Source of the DNA: Arcobacter sp. CECT 8983
GTDB lineage: Bacteria > Campylobacterota > Campylobacteria > Campylobacterales > Arcobacteraceae
Assembly (NCBI RefSeq): GCF_004118855.1
Contig: NZ_PDKF01000002.1
Span: 262,689 to 326,688, forward strand
DNA length: 64,000 bases
Direction: 5' to 3'
Part shown: piece by piece, positions 37,301 through 43,790 of the stretch
Layout: every line of letters starts with the position of its first letter
Numbering within the stretch: the first letter of the stretch is position 1
Position numbers and translations under genes: made by a program
Notes under the pieces: model-generated
Told to the model about the DNA's origin: nothing
The model's input: only the letters and a program-made list of their open reading frames with translations
The model's database searches: none

Positions 37301-37821
37301 AAGAAGCAAGAAATGTGCCACCATTAGAAAAAGCAATAAAAGTAATGGAGTTTCCACGGCAAAAAAAGAAACCACATAGATGTATAGCAGATTTTTTCGC
37401 AAATGATAGACTTGATGTAGTTGCCTTTACTTTTGCAAGTGCAGGATTAAAGCTTACTCCATATGAAGCAGCACTTTATAAAGAAAGTAAATTTACAGAG
37501 TATTATCAAGTACATGGCTTAGGAGTTGAGTTAGCAGAAGCTTTAGCAGAAGTTTTACACAAGCAAGTAAGACTTGATTTGGATATTGTTCCAAAAGAAG
37601 GAAATACTTTATATGATGTTCAAATGAAACAGTATGTAGGTTGTAGATACTCTCCTGGATATGCTGCTTGTCCTGATTTAGAACAAAGTAGAGATATGTT
37701 TGATTTACTAAAACCAGAAGAGTTTGGAATAGAGTTAAGTGAAACATTCCAAATTCACCCAGAGCAATCAACGTGTGCAATTGTAGTGCCTCACCACAAA
37801 GCAAACTACTACAATGTATAA
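34354..37821 (+). CDS. metH: Cobalamin-dependent methionine synthase
   Basis: A 1155-aa, full-length MetH. Order: homocysteine-binding barrel (1-310) with zinc cysteines in NCGTG and GGCCGTTPEH; pterin (methyl-THF) domain with IGERSNATGSKAFRE; cap helices; B12 domain with the cobalt-ligand motif GDVHDVGKN; and the C-terminal SAM-reactivation domain with GCRYSPGYAACPDL. It transfers methyl from 5-methyl-THF to homocysteine. No SAM or cobalamin riboswitch was recognised in the leader. luxS, which returns homocysteine to the same cycle, is 1.3 kb downstream. Confidence 0.98.
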   Translation: MVDIQKLIEEKVIIIDGAMGTQLQIADIKDEYWLHEGVNLEGCNELLNLTAPHILEGIHDAYAASGADFITTNTFGSMPWVLDEYDIPQTSYELSRLGAELVKNSCDKYSTPEKPRFVLGSIGPGTKLPSLGHITYDEMFEGYKIMAQGLVDGGTDVFLLETCQDPLQIKAGLHALKAVAPEIPIMVSVTIELSGTMLIGTDAMTIAAIMEPFNILSLGFNCGTGPKQVLKHVKTLSEVCKFPISVHSNAGLPQNRGGQTYYPMQPKEFTELTKEFLDFNGVSFLGGCCGTTPEHIEALVKAVDGIVPKKPSGFLKASLASLFNTVPLKQDPAPLLIGERSNATGSKAFRELLKANDYEGTLSVGQQQVRAGAHVIDVSVGFAGRDETGDMDKVVSLYSQKVSLPLMPDSTQVPALEAALKQIGGRCIINSVNLEDGEEKFDTVCKLAKKFGAALVCLVIDEVGMAKSKERKLEVAERIYDLCVNRHGFKPDDLVFDMLTFTIGSGDDEYRTAGIETLEAIKEFQIRHPEVGTTLGLSNISFGLDQKARIYLNSIYLDHCVKAGLTSAIVNVKHILPLNKISDEDRKACDDLIFNNQEDGDPLFKFIEHFANVGDMEEQSDEEYQKLEPIDKVKKLLLDGDKDRMLPLVEELRHKVNPEIIVNEWLIDGMKVIGELFGSGQMQLPFVLQSAETMKATVDALNPYLPKEEKASETVLVLGTVKGDVHDVGKNLVDIILSNNGFKVINIGIKADLNDFIIAVKEHKAQAIGMSGLLVKSTAVMKENLEELQKQGIDIPVLLGGAALTKSFVNDYCRSIYDGPIFYCRDAFDGVVSMQRIEDGDLENTSLAADLVDEEEIARKEEKEVVINEEDVVLPEAGEFTFPPLWGRVALDNKAIDKDLVFKWINHRVLFRQRWGYKRAKNSKEKFLEHEKNVVEPIYERLKEEFIEKELFDPIAIYAYYPCISKKNKLYIFSEEYAFHSEEEARNVPPLEKAIKVMEFPRQKKKPHRCIADFFANDRLDVVAFTFASAGLKLTPYEAALYKESKFTEYYQVHGLGVELAEALAEVLHKQVRLDLDIVPKEGNTLYDVQMKQYVGCRYSPGYAACPDLEQSRDMFDLLKPEEFGIELSETFQIHPEQSTCAIVVPHHKANYYNV

Positions 37822-37871
37822 TATAATGAAATCTTAGATAAAATGATTTCAACAATAAAATAGGAAAACAA

Positions 37872-38372
37872 ATGCCTCATAGAGAAAAAAACATAAAAGA
37901 TAGAATATTAGACTTTGTTTATATTTTATCAAAGCAACCAATTTTATTAAGAGATTTACTTGATGCAAATAGACAATATAATGAAGGTATGCATGTAGAT
38001 CCAGCAAGATTAGGCTTTAGATTAAAATTAGGTCGAGCTTATTTTTTATATATTATGCTTGTCTTAGCAATTATAGTACCTCTTTCTGCTATATTACATA
38101 AGCCTTTAGCAAATATTGACCCACATATTTCTATTTTAGGAGCTATGGTAATTACAGCAGTGATTTTTATAGGATTTAATTTTTTCAGAGCTAAACTTAG
38201 AGATGAAATTACAAAAAGACAAATCAAAAAATCATGGAGACTTAGATTCCCGTACTTCTCTTATGAAGAGTATAATCAAAAAATAGAAGAGATTTATGAG
38301 CGGGCAATTAAAGATGAAATATCTAAAAAAGATTTAGAACGATATATCTTAGATAATCTTGTAGAAGATTAG
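37872..38372 (+). CDS. Small two-helix inner-membrane protein, unknown function
   Basis: A 166-aa protein with two adjacent membrane segments (about 57-75, FLYIMLVLAIIVPLSAIL, and 88-106, GAMVITAVIFIGFNF) between charged cytosolic ends. The C-terminus is helical and acidic/basic (YEEYNQKIEEIYERAI). No domain is recognised. It follows metH by 50 bp and overlaps the end of the convergent mnmD gene by 4 bp. Confidence 0.75.
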   Translation: MPHREKNIKDRILDFVYILSKQPILLRDLLDANRQYNEGMHVDPARLGFRLKLGRAYFLYIMLVLAIIVPLSAILHKPLANIDPHISILGAMVITAVIFIGFNFFRAKLRDEITKRQIKKSWRLRFPYFSYEEYNQKIEEIYERAIKDEISKKDLERYILDNLVED

Positions 38373-39094
38373 TCATAAAGGGCTTTTAGCTCTTTATTTC
38401 TTTCTTGTTTTAACTGCATATCAATATATTTTGCATTGATATCTTTTTTAGATTTTATTGCAATTGTTTGTTTTCTTTTTCCTGTAGGATTTATCTCAAA
38501 AACTTCAAACCCAGCTTTATATAAAGATAGTCTTACATTACTTGCTATTGAATAGGTGGTTACTATAACTTCATTGTTTGAAGCATTAAAAATATCTTTG
38601 AAATATTCAACAGTCCAAAGCTCACGATTTACTTCCGAGCTAAAAGCATCCTGATATACGATATCTAGATCTTTAATTGTTTTTATATATTTTCTTGCAT
38701 TGCCAATGAAAAGTTCTATTTGTATATTTTCATCTTTGTACTTTTTTGTTTCAAGTAGTTCTTTTATAATATGAGATATTTTTTCAAACTCTTGCGGAAA
38801 CTCAAACTCTTTTAAAGACTCAATTAGTTTATCGTCTAGTTCAGGAGAAAAGATTTCTATCTTTTTATCAAGATTATTCTCTAAAATATAGTTAATAGTA
38901 GAAAAAGTGTTATATCCTAAGCCAAAACAGATATCCAATATTTTTAAATATCTCTTTTCTTTGTGAAAATTAAAAGCAGGAAGAACATGTTTTATAAGAG
39001 ATTCTTGTATGGCTCCTGTTTTTAAATCATGAAAGTGTTGATTATATTTTGTAGAATAAAGTGTATTAGAATTATCTTTTGTTTTTACAAGCAT
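38369..39094 (-). CDS. mnmD: MnmC/MnmD-type tRNA wobble-uridine methyltransferase
   Basis: A 241-aa stand-alone methyltransferase domain corresponding to the N-terminal half of MnmC, which methylates nm5s2U34 to mnm5s2U34 in tRNA. SAM motif I is LKILDICFGLGYNTFST; DIVYQDAFSSEVNRELWT is the family's DAF catalytic region. The FAD-oxidoreductase half of MnmC is absent, so it is of the MnmD type. It lies 28 bp downstream of luxS and may be co-transcribed. Confidence 0.88.
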   Translation of the reverse strand: MLVKTKDNSNTLYSTKYNQHFHDLKTGAIQESLIKHVLPAFNFHKEKRYLKILDICFGLGYNTFSTINYILENNLDKKIEIFSPELDDKLIESLKEFEFPQEFEKISHIIKELLETKKYKDENIQIELFIGNARKYIKTIKDLDIVYQDAFSSEVNRELWTVEYFKDIFNASNNEVIVTTYSIASNVRLSLYKAGFEVFEINPTGKRKQTIAIKSKKDINAKYIDMQLKQERNKELKALYD

Positions 39095-39122
39095 GTTTGG
39101 AACTAAGCCAAAGGGCTTAGTT

Positions 39123-39638
39123 TTAGTTTCCTAAAGAGTTTAACTTTTCTTCTGAAAGGAAAAGTTCTTTATTTGACATTACACCAATTTTTTGGTCTAA
39201 AATGTCTTGTGCAATCTGTTTTGCTTCTTCTAATGAGTGCATTTTATATGTACCACATTGAAACTCATTTAACTCTGGAATATCATTTTGTGACTTTACA
39301 TTTAATACATCTTCCATAGCTTGCTTCCAAGCAGTTGCAACTTGTTCTTCACTAGGATTACCTAATAAACTCATATAAAAACCAGTTCTACATCCCATTG
39401 GAGATACATCAATGATTTCTACAGTATCAGAGTTTAAATGCTCTCTAATAAATCCTGCGAAAAGGTGCTCTAAAGTGTGAATACCTTTTTCTCCTAACAT
39501 TTTTTCATTTGGTACACAGAATCTTAAATCAAAAACTGTGATAATATCTCCTGATGGAGATTTCATTGTCTTTGCAACTCTAACTGCTGGTGCTGGCATA
39601 ATTGTATGGTCAACTCTAAAACTATCTAATAATGGCAT
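39123..39638 (-). CDS. luxS: S-ribosylhomocysteine lyase (AI-2 synthase)
   Basis: LuxS cleaves S-ribosylhomocysteine to homocysteine and the AI-2 precursor DPD. The 171-aa protein has the metal site [10 protein letters not shown] (two His) and [11 protein letters not shown] with the catalytic Cys, then a second conserved Cys in ECGTYKMHS-type position ([11 protein letters not shown]). It feeds homocysteine to MetH encoded nearby. A 303-bp divergent region with an inverted-repeat element separates it from the LysE gene. Confidence 0.98.
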   Translation of the reverse strand: MPLLDSFRVDHTIMPAPAVRVAKTMKSPSGDIITVFDLRFCVPNEKMLGEKGIHTLEHLFAGFIREHLNSDTVEIIDVSPMGCRTGFYMSLLGNPSEEQVATAWKQAMEDVLNVKSQNDIPELNEFQCGTYKMHSLEEAKQIAQDILDQKIGVMSNKELFLSEEKLNSLGN

Positions 39639-39721
39639 TTTATAAACCTTTCTTTTGTGATTATTTTTGGATTTTAGCTAAATAAAGTTAAATGGATGAT
39701 TAGTATAAAAAAGTAGTATTC

Positions 39722-39790
39722 TCATATCAAATAGCTTTAGAAGGACGACGTTAGGAGTAGGAGTACTTGACGGGGTGCTATTTGATATGA
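39722..39790. repeat. 69-bp inverted-repeat element with GC-rich core
   Basis: Perfect 14-bp arms: TCATATCAAATAGC (39722-39735) and GCTATTTGATATGA (39777-39790). The 41-base core is strikingly richer in G than its surroundings (GGACGACG, GGAGTAGGAGTAC, TTGACGGGG). Read on the minus strand it contains CGTCA-AG-TACT followed by TACTCCT, the same order as CGTCA-CA-TACT and TATGCTCCT in the core at 17611-17640, suggesting one family of elements. Confidence 0.75.
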
Positions 39791-39797
39791 TATTGAA

Positions 39798-39823
39798 TTT
39801 TAAGAGGCTGCTATCTCTTAAAA
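39798..39823. terminator. Terminator-like hairpin next to the inverted-repeat element
   Basis: TTTTAAGAG (39798-39806), loop GCTGCTAT, CTCTTAAAA (39815-39823). It is bidirectional in form. No gene ends here, so it may terminate an unannotated transcript from the element or be part of it. Confidence 0.45.
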
Positions 39824-39905
39824 ACATAATATCAGTATAACAGAAAATAAACTACGCATATTAAAATAACTGTTTAGAAAATATGCAATTATAATTATTT
39901 TTTGA

Positions 39906-39911
39906 TATTAT
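39906..39911 (+). promoter_or_regulatory. -10 promoter box for the LysE-family gene
   Basis: TTTTTTGATATTAT, the same extended form as upstream of the methyltransferase and AEC genes, 30 bases before the TTG start. Confidence 0.45.
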
Positions 39912-39941
39912 TGTATTTTATAATAGAAAAAAGGATTGGTT

Positions 39942-40553
39942 TTGAGTACCGAGTTTTTATTGACTTCATTAATAGTAGTTTTAATTCCAGGAACTGGTGT
40001 AATATATACAATATCAATGGGAATTTTTGCAGGAAGAAAAGAAAGTTTTTTTGCTGCAATGGGTTGCACTTTAGGAATTATTCCCCATTTGCTAGCTTCA
40101 ATATTTGGACTAGCTGCAATTTTACATACAAGTGCAGTAGCCTTTCAAATAGTAAAAATCATTGGAGTTTGTTATCTCTTTTATTTAGCATATATGATGT
40201 ATAAAGAGACAGGTTCTTTACAAATAAAAGGTAAGCAAAAACAAAAAGGACTTTACAAAATAGTATTAAGAGGTTTTTTAATTAATATTCTGAATCCAAA
40301 ACTTTCAATCTTTTTTTTAGCTTTTTTACCACAATTTATTTCTTCTTCTAGCACTACAATTGTAAGTGAAATGTTACTTATGTCCTTTGTATTTATGATT
40401 ATGACTTTTGTTGTATTTGTTATATATGGTTTTTTTGCTCACAAGTCAAGTACATTTATTCAAGATAGTCCAAAAATAATGCAAAAAATTCAAAAAGGAT
40501 TTGCAGGTATTTTTGTATTATTAGGAATGAAACTAGCTATTTCAGAAAGATAA
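39942..40553 (+). CDS. LysE/RhtB-family amino-acid exporter
   Basis: A 203-aa inner-membrane permease with about six hydrophobic segments. LIVVLIPGTGVIYTISMGIFAGRK is the family signature after the first helix, and ILNPKLSIFFLAFLPQF the second. LysE/RhtB proteins export amino acids such as lysine, threonine or homoserine lactone. The TTG at 39942 is preferred over the one at 39936 because AAGGA ends six bases before it. Substrate unknown. Confidence 0.85.
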   Translation: MSTEFLLTSLIVVLIPGTGVIYTISMGIFAGRKESFFAAMGCTLGIIPHLLASIFGLAAILHTSAVAFQIVKIIGVCYLFYLAYMMYKETGSLQIKGKQKQKGLYKIVLRGFLINILNPKLSIFFLAFLPQFISSSSTTIVSEMLLMSFVFMIMTFVVFVIYGFFAHKSSTFIQDSPKIMQKIQKGFAGIFVLLGMKLAISER

Positions 40554-40563
40554 AGAGATTTTG

Positions 40564-40929
40564 TTAAAAGTTCTTATTTTTAATAATATCTTTTAGATAA
40601 GCTTCTGCTTTTCTTTTTTGTAAATATGCAAAAACAACTATTAGTATGACTCCTATTCCATATGTTAATAAAATAGCAAGAACTACAAGAATAGTTAAAA
40701 GTAAAGTATCATGAAGTTCTGCATCTACTTGAACCTCTTTTGAATCAAGTGTAACTTTTGTATTAAATCTAAGAATAGTATTTAGCTTGCACTTTTGTAT
40801 TTCAAAACTGTTGTTTCCTTTGATTGATTCACAATTTTGATTCTTAAGTAGTTGTGCGTATAAAGAGTCTAATAACTCTTTATTATCTCTTTTTAGTGTC
40901 TGTTTTATTGATACATTAAATAGGCTCAT
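40564..40929 (-). CDS. Hypothetical small membrane protein
   Basis: A 121-aa protein with a mixed N-terminal domain of about 75 residues (SLFNVSIKQTLKRDNKELLD) containing two cysteines, and a hydrophobic region near the C-terminus (about 74-103, LLLTILVVLAILLTYGIGVILIVVFAY) that could cross the membrane once or twice, then a basic tail. No family recognised. It converges on the LysE gene and diverges from the Septu-like pair; involvement in that system is conceivable but unsupported. Confidence 0.65.
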   Translation of the reverse strand: MSLFNVSIKQTLKRDNKELLDSLYAQLLKNQNCESIKGNNSFEIQKCKLNTILRFNTKVTLDSKEVQVDAELHDTLLLTILVVLAILLTYGIGVILIVVFAYLQKRKAEAYLKDIIKNKNF

Positions 40930-41089
40930 TGCTAACCTTTTTTATTTTAGTATATCAAGTTAGTAAAAAGTAGTGTGAATTTGGCTGTATAGTTTCTAAA
41001 CTTTTGTATAGGTAGTAATCTTTTAAGGGATAAATAAGTTGTATAAAAAGAGTTTTTAAATATGATTATAAAAAATAATGGAATAATTT

Positions 41090-42838
41090 ATGGAATTAGT
41101 ATATCTGTGGGTAGAAGAGTATAAAAATATAAAAAGACAAGGGTTTAACTTTTCTCCTAAGTTTAGGTGTGAGTTTAAGCCAGAGTATGAAAAAGATGAA
41201 AATGGAGATGAATTCTTAAAGGATGATTGTGAACTTATAATAGAAGAGAATAAAGATTACCTAAGTATATTTCCTGAAAATATTAATATAACTGCTATTG
41301 TTGGTGAGAATGGGAGTGGTAAGAGTACAATTTTAGATATTGTTACAAATATGAATAGAAATTTAAGTAAACTAATTATTTATTATAATGGAAAAGAATT
41401 AATTGTAAAAAATTCTTATTTAGATAATTTTTCAATCAACTATTTGAGAATAGGGGTAACGCAGCTGAAAGAATTAAATGAAAATAATTTAAGTCTGAGA
41501 GATAGCCTTTTTAAAAACTATCAAAAATATTTTTTTGTTAATAAAGAAAAAAAGCTTGATTCATATTGGTATGATTTTATAAACATAAGTTATTTAGAAT
41601 CAGATAAAAATACTCAAATAATCATTAATTTATTAAAAAATAGAAAAATTAGATTGCCTTTTAATACCCCAAAATATTTTACAATTAGTTTAAAAGATAC
41701 AGACTATTTTGACAAAATAATTGAAAGTAAGATAGAAAGAGATGAATCATTTAATATAAGTTTTATAGAAAACAATTTTTTTAACTTAGATTATGAAATA
41801 AAAGAAAATAAGCTTAAAAGAGTTAAGTTTTATCTAATTATAGCAAATATTTTTACATATAATGAAGATTTAAATAATTCTTTCGCCAGTATTTTCTTTT
41901 CTAATAATAGCCCTCAATCAATAGATGATATTATTGATATGTTTTTACTTTATCTATCTCCTTCAGATAAAGAAGATATTAACTTTATAGTTAATTCTTT
42001 AGAAAACTCTTTTGAATCAAATAAGTACTTTAATGAATTTACAATAAAAATTGAAAAATTAGATAAAAACTTTATTAATAGGTATAGAAGGCTAATATCT
42101 TCAAAGGATAATTATTTCTCAAAAGAAAATAATATTTTTGATTTTAGGTTTGATACCAATTTAAGTGATGGAGAGTTTGAGTTTTTGCTTATATTTAGTA
42201 GGATATATGAGAAAATTGAAAACAAAGATAGTATCATATTAATAGATGAAGGTGAAAAATCATTACATCCTAATTGGCAAAAAAAATATATTTATTTTCT
42301 TGTTCAGTTTTTTGAGAAAAACTATCAAAATAAAATACAACTACTTTTAACAACACATTCTTCATTTATTCTTTCAGATATTCCAAAAGAAAGTATAATT
42401 TTTTTAGAAAAAGATGAAAAAACTGGAAATTGTATAAATGCAACTGAAAAAATGGAAGATTTTAATACTTTTGGAGCAAATATCCATACACTTCTATCTC
42501 ATGGTTTTTTTATGAAAAATGGACTTATGGGTGAATTTGCAAAAAGTAAAATTGAGAGAATAAAAAGGTTTTATGAGATTGTTAAAAAGAGTGAAAATGA
42601 AATTCAAAATAATACATCAGCCAAAAAGGCATGGATAGATTACTTTCTTAGAAGAAAAGATAAATATTATTATATTCAATCAATAATAGGTGAGCCCTTT
42701 TTACAAAAGGTTATAAAAAACTATTTAGATGAGCTTGAAAAAGTATTTGATAAAGAAAACTACAAACAAAAAAAATTAAAAAAGTTAGTTGAAGAGTTTG
42801 GAGAAGATACAGTAAGAAAGTTTTTAGACAATGACTAA
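41090..42838 (+). CDS. PtuA-like AAA/ABC-type ATPase of a Septu-like defence system
   Basis: A 582-aa SMC/ABC-like ATPase. It begins MELVYLWVEEYKNIKRQGFN, the family's opening, with Walker A GENGSGKST at residues 72-80, a signature-like LSDGEFEFLLIF near 358, Walker B IILIDEGEKSLHP near 385 and a switch region LLTTHSSFILSDI. The coiled insert between the two halves is short. It overlaps the HNH gene by 8 bp (ATGACTAA), which implies tightly coupled synthesis of two partners. In Septu systems PtuA senses the phage and the HNH partner cuts nucleic acid. No reverse transcriptase or retron RNA is next to it. Weak Shine-Dalgarno. Confidence 0.85.
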   Translation: MELVYLWVEEYKNIKRQGFNFSPKFRCEFKPEYEKDENGDEFLKDDCELIIEENKDYLSIFPENINITAIVGENGSGKSTILDIVTNMNRNLSKLIIYYNGKELIVKNSYLDNFSINYLRIGVTQLKELNENNLSLRDSLFKNYQKYFFVNKEKKLDSYWYDFINISYLESDKNTQIIINLLKNRKIRLPFNTPKYFTISLKDTDYFDKIIESKIERDESFNISFIENNFFNLDYEIKENKLKRVKFYLIIANIFTYNEDLNNSFASIFFSNNSPQSIDDIIDMFLLYLSPSDKEDINFIVNSLENSFESNKYFNEFTIKIEKLDKNFINRYRRLISSKDNYFSKENNIFDFRFDTNLSDGEFEFLLIFSRIYEKIENKDSIILIDEGEKSLHPNWQKKYIYFLVQFFEKNYQNKIQLLLTTHSSFILSDIPKESIIFLEKDEKTGNCINATEKMEDFNTFGANIHTLLSHGFFMKNGLMGEFAKSKIERIKRFYEIVKKSENEIQNNTSAKKAWIDYFLRRKDKYYYIQSIIGEPFLQKVIKNYLDELEKVFDKENYKQKKLKKLVEEFGEDTVRKFLDND

Positions 42839-43790
42839 CCTAAACTATGAAAATCATTTAAAAGATAAAAATCTTGATATAAAAAAAGAGTATTTAGCAT
42901 CTTTAAACAAAAGTAAGTTTGATAGCAAAAATGGTGAGTCTTTAGAAGATAGGTATAAAAGATATATAAAAACTACTGGTACTTTAAAAGATGTGTTTAA
43001 AGATTATTCTTTAGAAGATATTGTATTAGTTAAGACTGATAGCCTAAAAGATATAGTAGCTGATATAGAGTATAAAATTTCTAAAATAACAGAAAAGAAA
43101 AAAAAGAATTTATATCAAAAAGTAAAAGATTTATTTAAATATGAAAATAAGTTTCAAGGCGATGTAATAACGCCATTTTTTACAGATAACTTTAATTTTA
43201 GAACTTGTTTTTATTGCAACAAGGATTTTATAACAAACTTTGAAAAACAAAAGGGTGTATACACGTCTACTTTTCAGTTAGACCATTTCTATGATAAAGG
43301 TACTTATCCTTATTTAGCCTTGTCTTTTTGTAATCTTATTCCATCATGTGCTACTTGTAACTCTAGAAAAGTAAAAGGTAGTGTAAATATGATAAATACT
43401 ATTACTCCAAATAGTGAAGACTTTAAATTTCACGAAAAAGTAAAGTTCAAATTATACTTAGATAAAAATTGTAAAGATTTGCATGTAAAAGATAAAGATG
43501 ATATTGATATTAGTCTAAAAGAACAGTTTTCAAAAGAGTATAAAAAGTATATTGAAGTTTTCAAACTAAACGAAAGATATAAAGCTCATAAAGATATAGT
43601 TTATGAGATGATAGAAAAAGCAGAACTTTATCCAGATAGTAGACTAAAAGAGTTGCAAGACATAACAGGCATTCCATATCAACAAATAAAAAAAGATATA
43701 TTTAATCTAATTGAAGAGGATGAAGATTTATCAAAAAAGCCATTTTCAAAACTAATTAAAGATATAAGTGAAGAACTAGGCTTAGTTTAA
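42831..43790 (+). CDS. PtuB-like HNH endonuclease of a Septu-like defence system
   Basis: A 319-aa nuclease. The N-terminal 110 residues are charged and helical, without a known domain. The HNH core has a CxxC zinc knuckle (CFYCNK), the catalytic QLDHFYDKGTYPYLALSF, then NLIPSCATCNSRKVKG with the second Cys pair and Asn. This is the retron/Septu-associated HNH class (TIGR02646-like). The C-terminal region (about 190-319) is helical and may bind the ATPase. It overlaps the convergent por gene by nine bases at their 3' ends, so the pair is a compact two-gene island. Confidence 0.85.
   Translation: MTNLNYENHLKDKNLDIKKEYLASLNKSKFDSKNGESLEDRYKRYIKTTGTLKDVFKDYSLEDIVLVKTDSLKDIVADIEYKISKITEKKKKNLYQKVKDLFKYENKFQGDVITPFFTDNFNFRTCFYCNKDFITNFEKQKGVYTSTFQLDHFYDKGTYPYLALSFCNLIPSCATCNSRKVKGSVNMINTITPNSEDFKFHEKVKFKLYLDKNCKDLHVKDKDDIDISLKEQFSKEYKKYIEVFKLNERYKAHKDIVYEMIEKAELYPDSRLKELQDITGIPYQQIKKDIFNLIEEDEDLSKKPFSKLIKDISEELGLV

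Larger units (their letters stand above)
39639..39941. other. 303-bp divergent intergenic region between luxS and the LysE gene
   Basis: No protein-coding frame with a credible start was found. It holds a 69-bp inverted-repeat element (39722-39790), a second terminator-like hairpin (39798-39823) and a -10 box for the LysE gene at 39906-39911. An untranslated RNA in this space is possible but not demonstrable from sequence alone. Confidence 0.6.

Noticed and set aside
39722-39790. Guanidine-II (mini-ykkC) riboswitch driving the LysE-type exporter
   Set aside because: GGACGACG contains an ACGA string, but there are not two short hairpins with ACGR loops; the long 14-bp arms do not fit that aptamer.
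40930-41089. Retron (reverse transcriptase plus msr/msd) associated with the ATPase-HNH pair
   Set aside because: No reverse-transcriptase gene occurs nearby and the 160-bp upstream gap shows no inverted-repeat pattern typical of msr-msd.
41090-43790. Prophage or transposon carrying the defence genes
   Set aside because: No integrase, transposase, terminal repeats or tRNA target site were seen at either edge.
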